From Acanthaster planci (lineage: Eukaryota; Echinodermata; Asteroidea; Valvatida; Acanthasteridae), in the NCBI RefSeq assembly GCF_001949145.1, contig NW_019091571.1, positions 207,416 through 271,415 on the forward strand: a DNA stretch of 64,000 nt, read 5' to 3'. A program made the position numbers and the translations under genes. The notes beneath the pieces are model-generated. The model did not search any database and had not been told where the DNA came from. It saw only the letters and a list, made by a program, of their open reading frames with translations. Shown here piece after piece: positions 13,001 through 25,000 of the stretch (its first letter is position 1; the number at the start of each line of letters is the position of its first letter).

Positions 13001-16000
13001 GGTATGTTCGCGGGCAAGCTGGAAAATGGAGAGCTGCCATCCTCCAGAGATGAACAAGAAGACAGGAGGCGGAAACTGTTGTATGAGCTCAACTCATCAG
13101 GGAAGTACTTTGCCTACAAGGAGCAGCTCAAGGTGGGTACATGCAGAAATGCTAGTCAGAGGAACCCCCATTGGCAGTCAAAAGCTATGTCTGTTATCAG
13201 CACGTATGCAGGTATTTGCCACCTGTGAAGACCTACACTTGGCTCTAGACTCAAAGTTTAGATAAAGCCACTGCTGTCAACATTTAACACGAATTGGTGA
13301 ACTGTGTACTGTCAATGGTAGCATGGAATCTGCCCTTTCTTAAGGACTGATAACCACCACACTTGGCTGAGCCAGGAAGGTGTAATGGACTATAAATGGA
13401 CACAAGAGGGCGCTGTATCACCCAGTAACAGCACCCAGTTGGAAAGACGTGTCACTGGTCCACGCATTCTTTGTTCACATTTTTACAAGCTATTTGTTTT
13501 GATGGGCCCACTTATTTGCTGCATTCTGAATTCTGTTGAAACTAGAGATCAATGTATTGCTTTTTAAAAACAAGATGTTAGCCAAGAGTGATCCACGCTG
13601 TCTCTGTTTTGTTCCTAGTGGGGATCACCCAGGCATGACCTTGATTCCCTCTAGTTACTAAGCAATACAGGAGACAATACTCAAGACTTTTTTCAAGCTG
13701 TTTTGTCCATAATTCAACTGTACCTACATGTACATTTGCCTGGTCCTCAGGTGATTAAAAGGGTGAACATTTGCCCATTTTCTTTCCAGCACTCTGTGGT
13801 GAAGATAGTTCGTGAGAAATACCTGAAAACCAGTGCCTTTGACAACAAAGAGGAACTCCAGGTAAGACAGTAGGAATATATGTATTTAATGGCATGTTAT
13901 ATTGTTTGGTGTCAGTATTCCGTGGTCCGTGGTTCCAGTAAATTTCAACTTAAATGAAGCATGTCAAACAGAAGGTAAAGCTTGCTGACTCCTTATTCAA
14001 ACGAGTAGTCTTTGCTGACTGTTTTTCATAGTATGCTGCAGTAATGACCTTTTTGAAACCTCATGGTTGCTACCTTACTTTACATTGAGGGATTCCTATT
14101 TTCCAAAACGATAACATGTTTTCCAAAGTTAAATCTCGAAATGAGGTCGAAAATATCAGTACAGCAGATATTTCTGTTAAAAAGGAAAAATAATTCTGAC
14201 AAATATTTTGACTAAACAGTTTAATCTTTAAGAGCTTTCACTTTTTCATGACAATTCCCTTGTTGATTAGGCCTTTCTGAGTGACCTGTACATCTTCCTG
14301 GTAGACCAGATGCATTGTGGGCTAGGCAAGGTCCTATCCCTTGAAGACGAGACACCAGTGCCTGCCCCACTCACAGACTGTGCCCAGCTCAAGCACTTTG
14401 CCCGAGAGGCAGAAGTGAATGAGGACTTTGAGCTGGCAGCTAAGTACTACCAGGAGGTGGGTACTAACATTGTGACATCAGGGGGAAAAAAATAAAATTG
14501 ATGCCACTGGTATGAATCAGGAACAATGCTCGGCAGTTCGTGGTCTAAAGACAGTGACCAATATGTTGAGTTGATGTTGTTTTTTCTCAGAGCTAAGCTT
14601 CTCTTTTGGAGTTAGTCACTTGTATTTGTGTCTTCAAACTTCTCTGAAATTCAGTTTTTAACTCTTCAAGATTTCGTTTTGGTTTTCATGAAATAAGCCA
14701 CAGGAGATGCAAAACAGTAAATGATCAAGATGCTAGCCTGTGACCCTGGGAATCCAAGTACTAGTGAACCCCCAATGTAATGCCCACGCCTTCCAGTTGC
14801 CAGTGATGTCTGTTGTGTACTTAACCACTTCACGCTGGGGGACCCGGTATCGGGTACCTTATGTTTGCACGCATAGCCGGGGAGTCGGAAATTAGACAAA
14901 GGAGCCAGGTCTTTTAACAAAAGACCGCACTCTGAACAAAAGACCGAGCTAATGGAACTTGAAGAACATTTTTTCTGTTGTCAGTAGCGGAGGTAATCCG
15001 TTCTTTTTTTGAACACTATACCACCATTTCTGGCATTCAATATGAAGGATTACAACCATGGACGAAAGCTCTCCAGCGCTGCAGTGCTCAGAAAGACAAT
15101 ACTGCTGCATGCTAATCTGGCCTCATTGAAAAAAACACCAGCAGTGAACTGCTCTAGTTAAGAGAACAAAAGAAAATTACGCAACACCGCACAGTTTGGG
15201 GTCTCTGTACAAGGCAGCAGGCCTGGCTGAAATACACGGGTGTCAATAGATGTTGCCTCTTGGATTAGAATAGCCACCAGACAGTCATTTGTGTGGGTGT
15301 AAACGTCCAGTAAATGAAGTAATGAATTTTTCAGAATTTTGAAAACGGAAAATCATGAAAGAGGCTTATATTTGTGCACGCCCATTTTGATTGAACCCAT
15401 CAGCAAGTGGTGCAGGCTATCCCATATTGTGCAACTTTTAACAAGTTATAATGGCTTGTCATATGGCATTGAAATTCCCACTAAACTTACATAAACATTG
15501 GGTCTTATTTGAAACTAGAATGACTGTAGGATTTGAAATTTCATTGGTTTTTCTGTTGTCTTGTCATAATTTTTACAGCGGCTGGCCAGAAATCGGAATG
15601 ATGCAGATCATTGGTTTGACTATGGTACCTTCTGCCTTCTCATCAATGATGTCTCTAAGGTAAACATTCTTAGTTAAATATTGCCAATGCAGGTAACATT
15701 TCTGCATTTATGCTTTGTGCATAAGTACTGACTAAAAACAGAGAGAGCCGATTGCTTCTGACTGATACATGTGTTTGAATAATGTGCACGTATCTTCTAA
15801 ATGTAGTAGTCAGGGTGCCATGCCATTTTACCCCTGCTCCTCAGGCCAATAAAGCATACCCTGTCTCAATCCTTTGTGAGCATGTAGGATAGTGTGGCCA
15901 TCTTGGCACACATGGCTGTATTCAAACACAGCATCAGTGTTTGCCATCAAGGTGTCCATTGCTTTTGACCTGTTTCCACTTTCCGCACACCATGTGTGTT

Positions 16001-19000
16001 GAAAAACATCAACATTGTGAAATAAAAGTCACATACAAGATGATCCCCAGTTATGTGGTTGATAAACAATAGTCTACCCAATATTGCCCCTTTGAAAGTT
16101 CACTCTATAGCTTACAGAATTTCTGCCTAACAAAACAGGATACCAACCAAAATGCTATGAGGTGTATGTTGCCTGTGGGCGGATCCCTGCTGATCTTGGC
16201 CAATAAAGTGCATAACACTGCTAAGCAGTTTTTCTCTTCATGGCTCATTGAAAATAGGCCCTCATTTTCCAAAATTAAAAACCAGCTCATCCGACCCATG
16301 CAGGAGTGGTCCTTTGCTGGGAACTCACTGCACCAAGGTGTGCTCTGTGTCGCATGATGCGCCGAGCTTTGTCCAATTTTCATTGAAGTTTGGCATTCAT
16401 GTTTGCACCAGGGGACACCCCGATGAAATAACTCTCACTGACCTGTCTTTGTTGGTGAGAGGGTGTCTCTATTTAGGGCGAATAAGGCACAACTAATGAT
16501 CTGAATTCCAATTTCCTTCCCCTCTAGGCTGAAGAGTGCTTCAAGGAGACAGTATCCATCAACTCTCAACACCTTCATGGTCTGCTCCTGTATGGAGTGG
16601 TCTGCTCCACTGAGGAGAGAAACGATGTCGCTGAGACCTTCTTTGAAACAGCAACTTGTGTGGATCAAGACAGTGTACTGGCGTGGACTATGCTGGGTAT
16701 GCTTGAATTGTTTTTGTCTTCACATTCAACCCCTGAAGAAGCTTTCTTTCCCTTTCATTACTTGGAGGGGGCTTTTTCCAATCTTGGCAACGTAATGACA
16801 GACTTGATCAAAACTTGGTATGTTGATAAATATGTCTGTGCTCTGCATAAAGTCTCAACTTATTCAGGGAAATCATTTTTAATTAGGTCCACAAATACCA
16901 AGAACTCAGCACTCTGGCATACATATTGTCCGTGAAAACTGTTCATTCTCAAGAAGTCTTCATAAAAAACATTGGCATTTATCGCAAAGGGTACATCTAA
17001 AATGTGTCAAATGTAGTGTCATACGTTCATAAGACATGACTCTATGGAACTATAAAGGCCAGACATAAAGGAAGAATATTGTAAGGACGATTGGGAAAGA
17101 ACTACGTAGACCTGCTGCTCTGTCAGGGTTGAATCCTCTGTACTGTCACAGTAGGCAGTCTGATTTGTGGTATAATTCATGAGCGAGGCGGTAAACAGTT
17201 ATATTTATAAACTGGACACGTGACTGTACCAGACCAGTAACAATACGGAATTTAAGGCGTGATATAGCAAGAGCGGTTGTCATGCGTTGGCATCGTCAGG
17301 GCTTTTCTATGATGGCATCAACCAAGATATCCAGGCTGAGTACGCCTTCATGCAAGCCCAGAAGATCAACCTGGCCAACGCCGTGGCCAAGATGAAACAG
17401 CAACAAGCCACCGAGCAGGCCGCTGGAGGCGGAGATACTAAGATGGGGGAGGAGCCAGCCAGTGAGAAAGGTAGGAGGTATGATTTGCTTACAGTCACAG
17501 AGGCACATATGAAATTTTGTGGCAAACATGATTCGTCTTGAAAGCTGGTTGAAAATGGGGGTTACATGTTCTTAAATAGAGCTCTTTACATTTCCTTATA
17601 TGGTTTAAAGTTTGAAAATAGAATCTCTTTGGCAGTATTATGCTAATTTGAAGTTTTGATAACACAGAAGTGAAAAGATTTTGGGGGTCATATTTTCAAT
17701 AGAATTTTGCCAGAAATGCCCGAATATGAAAGAACATCTCTTCCTGGTTCTTTTTCATTAGTTTTGATTATATGTCTGTGAAGTGCCTTGAGTGTCAACC
17801 TTTGACCGATTTGGCACTATACAAGAATCAACTAATTTTATTATTAATATTGACATGCCATCCATGTGACGGGATCTTAGAAAAGCAGGTGTGGAAAAGT
17901 CTGCAAATTTAAATGTCAGCCTCAAGACTTCTGAAGCAGAATGAGACTAAAAGTTGCCCATGGTTATCACTTTGGAGACTCAAAAGCAGTGTTGTAGTCG
18001 AGTACTTTCCGAGTACCAACGTTCTCCGCAAAATACTGAACTGGGTAAGAGGGAATAAAGCCAGAGTGCACAGGCATTTGATGGTAAATGTGCAAAGGTA
18101 AGATTACAAAATAAATGTTAGACTTCAGACACTACCAGTTGTGTAAAATTTAAGTTTTAAGGAGAAAAGTACTCGGAAAGTACTCAGCCGAGTACTTTCC
18201 GAGTACTTTTGTCCTAAAAAGTTAATTCTAATTAAACAGTGATGGTCTGAAGTCATTATGTTGCTTTGTAATCTTACCTTTATGCATGTTCCATCAAATG
18301 CCGATGTACTTCAGCTTTATTCCCTCCTAACTAGTTAAATATTTGATAGAGAACTTGGTTGTCAAAAAGTACTCGACTACATCACTGCTCAAAAGTTGAG
18401 CAGTGACCAATAATAATTGTTTAGGGTAGAGCCGACAATTTCCCAGAGCCTGAAGCTTGTGGTTTATGGAGAGAAAAGATACCATCATTTGTGGTGTTGG
18501 ATTTTCACCATGTACCAAGTTAATAGTCTGGATGCAGTTTCTTTCAGCATTAGATGTTTTGCTGTGTATATATTAACCCTCTTCCAACCAGCCTGACATT
18601 GGTTGAGAGATTAATCCAGCTGTTAACATGAAGATATTGATTAAAGATATTGTACTCAGCTGGTAGCAGGGTGCTGGTTATGGCAATGCTGTGTATCATG
18701 CTATTTGCTCATGTCGATACCTTGGTAGTTATTGCAACTAAGATAAGCCATTGCTTATAACAACAGACATTGCTGTTTTTGCTTGCTTTATTCCATTCCT
18801 TGCCTCAACTGTTGCTTTACTCATCCCATGCTCTGCAAACCACCTTTACTGCCACCCATCTCTCGCCCTACCCAACCCTGGTTCCATCTGCCCTTTGTTC
18901 CACTCACCGACGCTCTTTCCACTTTGCACGACCCACCCATTCTTGCCCCACCCACATTTTCCCCCTCCACTTATTGCTCTGCCCAATCCTTGCTCCGCCC

Positions 19001-22000
19001 ATCCTTTGCTCCTCCCACTTGCTGCTCCTATCCCTCCCTGTTCAATCTGCTCTTACCCCCCCCCCACTGCCTCACAAACAGCCGAGAGTGAGAAGTGTCC
19101 TTCGGTGCCTCAGTTCACCAAGACCTCCGCCACACCCACTGATGCTAAGATACCGCTCCGCCCACAATCAAAGGACAAACCCCCAGGCCCCAAAAAGCGC
19201 ATGTCAATATCTTCCAAATCTGGTGAGTCAGGTGTGCCTGTTATTCACTGTAGTGGCAAAACAATGCTGACTGTAGCAGTTTTCTGTGGATAAAAGCTGA
19301 AAATTCTATTACACCGAGAGGTCAAAGGTCATGCTGTACAAGCCAAATCATTTTTCCTAAAAATGGTTTTTGGGGGTTGAATCTGATGCTGTTTGAGACC
19401 AAAATGTACACCCAACTTGCTGTTGGCATTCTTAGGTGCTTAGAGACTGGCATAATCCCCTAAGAGTAATTTTACTGAAATAAGACAGACATTGATATTT
19501 TCTTTCTGGTAACGTTAGTAATGGGCTGATTATGGTAATTACCAATCCAGTGGGCAAAAATGTTTGCCCTCCTTATTTATAATTTTTCTTAGAAGGGTCC
19601 ATTTTGCTGAATAATCACTGTAAAGTTCAGTCATTGAGAATCAACTTTCACATTTTCCCACCGCTCACATTTCAACACCCAGCCCAGAAATAATTTACTA
19701 AGTTCATTCTTTATACAGCTTGCTGCTTTTGCCAGCTGAAAATCAAGAAAACTCCACTGTCATTTTTGCTTCCTTGACTGAGTGCATATTTTGAAGTTTT
19801 TTAATTCACCATAGTACGTGTACGGGACCAGGCGGACAATAGCATTTTGTACTTTTCCCATGGTGTTGACCTGAGCCCAACTCTTAAACTAGAGCCTAAT
19901 AATTTATGAGGGGCACATCAACATTGAGAAAACACTTTGATGCATGCAAACGGCAAAGCCACTAACAACACATGCAAATAACAAAACCACTAACAATACA
20001 TGGGACATGGTGATCTTTTTGTTGCATGTATTATTGAAAATTCGGGCTTTTTGTCATCATAAACAACTTTGTAGCTCTGAAAGGGCATGTTTAGGGAAGC
20101 TTTTTGGTACCATAACTTCAGAGTGTATGCAAAGTCATTTCATTTTCTTAGGCTGTTGGTTTGAGTAACTTTTGGGTTCAGTGAAGTGTTTATTTTGTTA
20201 TACAAATATTTCCACGGTGTTTGTGTGCTTGTTTACATTTTATACATTTTGTTTACTGTTTGATTGTTTACATTTTGTTTACTGTTGGATTGATTGGCTG
20301 TTCATTTCTTGGTTGGTTTTGTATGTGTTTAGAGGATTGCAAGAGCAGTAGTTGTGATTGTTTATTCACTTGTTTTCAGTTAATTGCTTTATTTTTTAGA
20401 TTTGATAGTAAATTCATCTTTTTAAATTCATATTTCCATATTTGTTCAAGTGCTTGTAGCTTTCAATCTGTCTCATGTTGGCTTGACCAGATTGACAATA
20501 AGACCTCTCCACATCCAGAAGCCTCTGGACTTCTTGAAAGCCACTTACATCAACTGCGTCAGCTTAACAAGATACCTTTATTCATATTTATTGTTCCAAA
20601 GTTTCCAGCAATAACAAAATAAACTTGATAGTGTACGAGTGTCCGTTGTCCCATGTAAATAGAAAATAGCCACAAAGTTGTAGCTAAATTATTTCTTTTA
20701 CGCCATGATGTTATTTATTTGCCCTTTGATCTGGAGCTATTCATGAACAAATAGGCCTAGTATAAAAAGCAACTCATTCAGTGCTCGTAATCCCATGCCA
20801 CAAACATTTTGTCGCAATTCTTGGAGCGGAGCTTTACAAACCTTTTATACTGAACCAATGAGTCTGTTCATTGTATGTAATGTGTGTAGTGCTTCAATGT
20901 TATTTCTGTACCTACTTGGCTCTCTATTCCTTAGCAGTAAAGCACTAACATGTTGACGGAACAGTTACACTGTTCTGACCAAAATTGAGTTTTTTGGGTT
21001 CTCGAGCATTTTATAATTGGCCAGTTTACTGGTACATGTCACACAATGCCATAACAATCCCACATTTTTTCTAGGTACAATTATTTCTGTTTTGGACATT
21101 GGTATTCTCTTGAGCACTCTGCATTGCAAGGGAATTCATTCCTTTTAGTAACTTCAGTGACAAATAACAGACAGTCCGTGTATCATTCTTGTATTTACTG
21201 TCATCATGTACAAGATGATGTCCCATCCATTGAGTTGACAAGAGGTAAACCAGTTTGTGACCGCATGCACCCACAAGCAGACACAGCAACACAAACAACA
21301 CCAGTGTGGCACCCCCCAAAAAATGTATCACTTGCACAGTCAAACCGAATTGGCTTTGAGATTTGGAAATTTTCCTAAAGCATCGTGATATGAGACTTAA
21401 TTACATGATTTTCTAGTACCAGCACAGATGTGGAACGTGTTGAAATCTGCAGAGAGCAAGCATTAAAACTGGTATTTTTCCCGGCCTCAAGGTGTAGTGT
21501 TTGTTAGCACATACATTGTTCTTTCTTGATTAAACACCAAGTGTTATAATTCCCATTCAAGTAACAACTTGATTAGATGATAAAATTTTACCCCCTTTAT
21601 CACATGCCCTTGCACTGTCTACAGGCACCGAGACTTCACTGAAAGGTACATGTATGAATGCAGTGTGAATTCACCGGCAATTTGTAACCCATCACAAGAG
21701 ATTTTTTCCTCTCTGTTTCTGTTCTAAATATCATATTGATATTATAATTCTTTAATTATAAAGATGAACAAAGATGTGAACAAAACTATTGACTGGGTTA
21801 GGATTTGCACCTGCCATCTCTGGAATACCGTACCGGTGCTCTACCAACTGAGCTATCCAGCCCTATGTTGGTGGCTCTATCTTCCCATTTGTCAATATCT
21901 TTGTTCGGATGCTAATAGCCACATAGTCCAAAGCACCATAATATGGCCAGGGATTACACCCCAAAGAAACAATATTTTGTGACACATTTGTTTAAATGTT

Positions 22001-25000
22001 ACTGGTTGATAACATTTTGTGTGAATTTCTGTTGCCATGTGACACAAACCAATCAGTGTGTGAGGTATCCGCTCCAAGCGGAACAAAAGAGGGCATGTTT
22101 TTTGGTACTCAACGCATAGACCCGCCATGAGGCGCGCAAGCATATGCGTGTTTGCAGAACGCGGGCAAGAACCCACTTGTAACCACCTGTCTTTTTTTTG
22201 GCCGATTGGGGGTGCGCTTCAGCTCGGGGCAGATTATTTGTATTCTGAATAGTCTTTGTGGAGTATTGCATAGCTTGCCAGTCCTATAACAATTTATTTA
22301 ATAATTGCATCAACCTTTAAGAAGTCTAATAATGATTTCTCATCATTGTCATTTGCCTTAACCCTCAAAGAGCCAGGTTTTTTGGCCTTGTCACTTCTTG
22401 GGGGGGATTCTGCCCCCCAGATTTCGGCTATACGATGATGTGTTCCAATGAAATTTGGCAGTGTTATAGAAGCATACATACTAATTATATGTGTGAAATT
22501 CTATGTAGATTAATTTGGTTTTTGCATAATTATGACTCATTAATTATTCATGATACCAATTTTTTATCTTCTGTCAATTGTCGGGTAATTTATTACATTT
22601 TTCACATCAAAGGTGCTGTATGGATTGTATGTTCAGTGGAAACGAAACCAGAGATGCGATGAGCTGTATACAGTAATATGCATAGATTAATTACACAATT
22701 AATAGACCTTTCCTAAAGCAAGAGACTTCCTGACAAAAGGAAACCACTGCCATTTGTACAATGTACTTCTGCGTACAAAGTCAATGATAAATTTCACATT
22801 ATACTTCACTCTGCCTCCTAAAATTCTTCACTGAGACAGAACGCCATGTCCAATTTTCATAAATTTGAAGTCAAATTGAGGCTAATGCATTGGAAAAAAT
22901 TGTCATAAAGTATTAACACGCAGAAATTAACCCCGGAGATGCTATAAGCAAAAAATCAATAGGGCGGCAGATTCTGCCCCCCCCGGCTCTTTGAGGGTTA
23001 AGATCAACTATGCTCATCGCTGCCATTCTGTCCAACTTTAATCCATTCTAATCCACACAATTAGACTTGAAATAACCTTTAATACAAGACTGTGTACATG
23101 TTCTTAATCCAAACAACAGTTGATAGAGGTGAGTGGATTGAAACACAGTGCACAGGTATATCTTCTGCTCTCCCCACAAAATTTAAAAAGCCTGAAGGAG
23201 TGCCAATTTCATGTGTTGTCTGAACCAAAGCAGGTACCCAACCAAACGTATATATGTACAGTGTATCGCCTTTAATATTGAATAGATCCTGGCTTAGTTT
23301 TTCTGAGCACATAAGTGTTTTCAGTACTGTTGTTTGCTTCAGTACTTCATGACACTGGGCCAGGTTGTTAAAATTGTATGATATTTTAAACAAAACAACC
23401 TTTAATTTTTGCACAGAAGCAGTATGGGCCACAAACAGTTTTGGTCAGTGACCAGTTTTGCTAATCACATTTTTCTGTGCTTAGCACCATTCTGTATTCG
23501 GCAGCTGTCAGATAATGGACCTTTTTGGACTGCTGGGCAAATTTGAAAACCAAAATTTCTCTGAAGCAACTGGGATCAACTCTCAAACCCAGTCAAGACC
23601 TTTCTCAAGTCTCACGGCCACCACAGTGTGAAGATGTACAACCTCTGTTGATTCAAACCTTCTACAGCTCTCAGCTTAGAGAACCAGCGAGTTCGCAGCG
23701 CTACCAGTAACGTTCTAGGTAGCAAGGTGGGCAGTCGTCCAGGGTCAGCTGAGCAGGAAGAACAACACAAGGAACCTCCCGTCCCCGTTCCCGAGTCCAG
23801 CATCTTCATGATTGCCGCTGAGTTTCTCTTGGAAGTCAAAGCCTTACAGGTAGAACATCTCTTTTATATCCTTCTCTGTCTACACTCCCCCCGAAAATTA
23901 TATTTCCATGGCTGAAATCAGTTATAAGAATCAAAAATACTTGAAAAGAGAAAGGTATCAAAAAAGCCGAAATATATTTAGCATCCTTGCAAATGTGAAA
24001 CAGTCTGTCCCTACATCCTGGCCACGGTTTTGCCATTAGAGTTTGCTCACCATAAGAAAGGCATTGAAGCCTTTGAAAGTAAAAATTATGTAGCATTATG
24101 GATATTTGTGACAAGCTTGAATTTTGTGTTCTAAAATCTAGAAACAAAGAAAACCAAAAGAGCTATTTTTTATAATCCATGGAGGAATAAGAATAACCAC
24201 TGAAGATGGCAAATAAATGCCCAGCAAATTTGAGTCATGTGATCGCTCATCAGTATTAATTCATGAATGGTTGATTCTCATCTTTCTTCTTGTATTCCTC
24301 ATCTGTAGTTCTGCGAACGTACCCTAGCCCATGAGCTCTTGGACCCAAGGGGTGGCCCCAGTGTGGCTTACTTTGTCGCCTTGGCCAGATTCAAACTTCA
24401 AAGGAAGGAGTTTGAGGAAGCCCAGGACAGCCTGAACCAAGCCTTGCTGCTCAACTATCAGGTAAATACACCCACCAGGCCCTGTAGTGGTTGAGAGTGT
24501 GATCATTAATGTTCAATCACCTGCAGATGATTTTATTTCGGCTGAAAAAAAATCGACTTTTGGAAAAGACAAGGTATAGCAGCCAACTTTGGACAAACGG
24601 CCAAATGCCTCAAGCTTCAGAGTCATTTGAATCACATTCATGTGATATTTGTAAATTTAACTTTATTTTTCAACACTTGAAGGTATGCCCATTAAACCAT
24701 ATTTGCTTCAACTACAGGTTCGTCGAGCAAAGTGGCCGACCCAAGTTCATCACACAGTCCACCACATATTTCTTGGACTTCCTGTGTTTATGCAAAACAA
24801 ATTAGGTATTAGTCAAAGGCGATCAAGGTTGATTGCCTGACAACGAAAAGATTTGGTCTTTACATTTGTTCATAGAAAGTATGTTTTTCCTGTCAGGATG
24901 CTAATGCATGGTCTATCATGGGTCATCTGCGCTATCTCCAAGGCAGCATGGCTGACGCCAAGGACTGTTACGAGAGAACATTGGCATTTGTTGCCGACGC

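Larger units (their letters stand above)
19223..23667 (+). other. CFAP70 intron 20, long and repeat-bearing
   Basis: At 4.4 kb this is the longest CFAP70 intron. It holds a tRNA-like SINE head (21790-21866, minus) and a 644-bp TTAA element (22358-23001). The open frames in 20221-20622 and 23525-23710 are T-rich or chance reading and are not supported. The acceptor at 23667 was chosen because only it gives the required phase. Confidence 0.7.

Noticed and set aside
18751-19293. Overlapping + strand frames of up to 180 codons
   Set aside because: Composition artefact of the pyrimidine-rich tract; only 19082-19222 is coding, as CFAP70 exon 20.
20221-20622. 133-codon hydrophobic frame in CFAP70 intron 20
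   Set aside because: T-rich DNA with repeated GTTTACATTTTGTTTACTG; no family signal and no compatible splice sites.
21790-21866. Functional tRNA gene on the minus strand
   Set aside because: The A-box is good but the B-box is off consensus and the acceptor stem does not pair; called a SINE head instead.
23518-23629. Possible extra CFAP70 exon
   Set aside because: The frame ends in TGA before a donor and the phase is wrong; the acceptor at 23667 joins exon 20 correctly without it.
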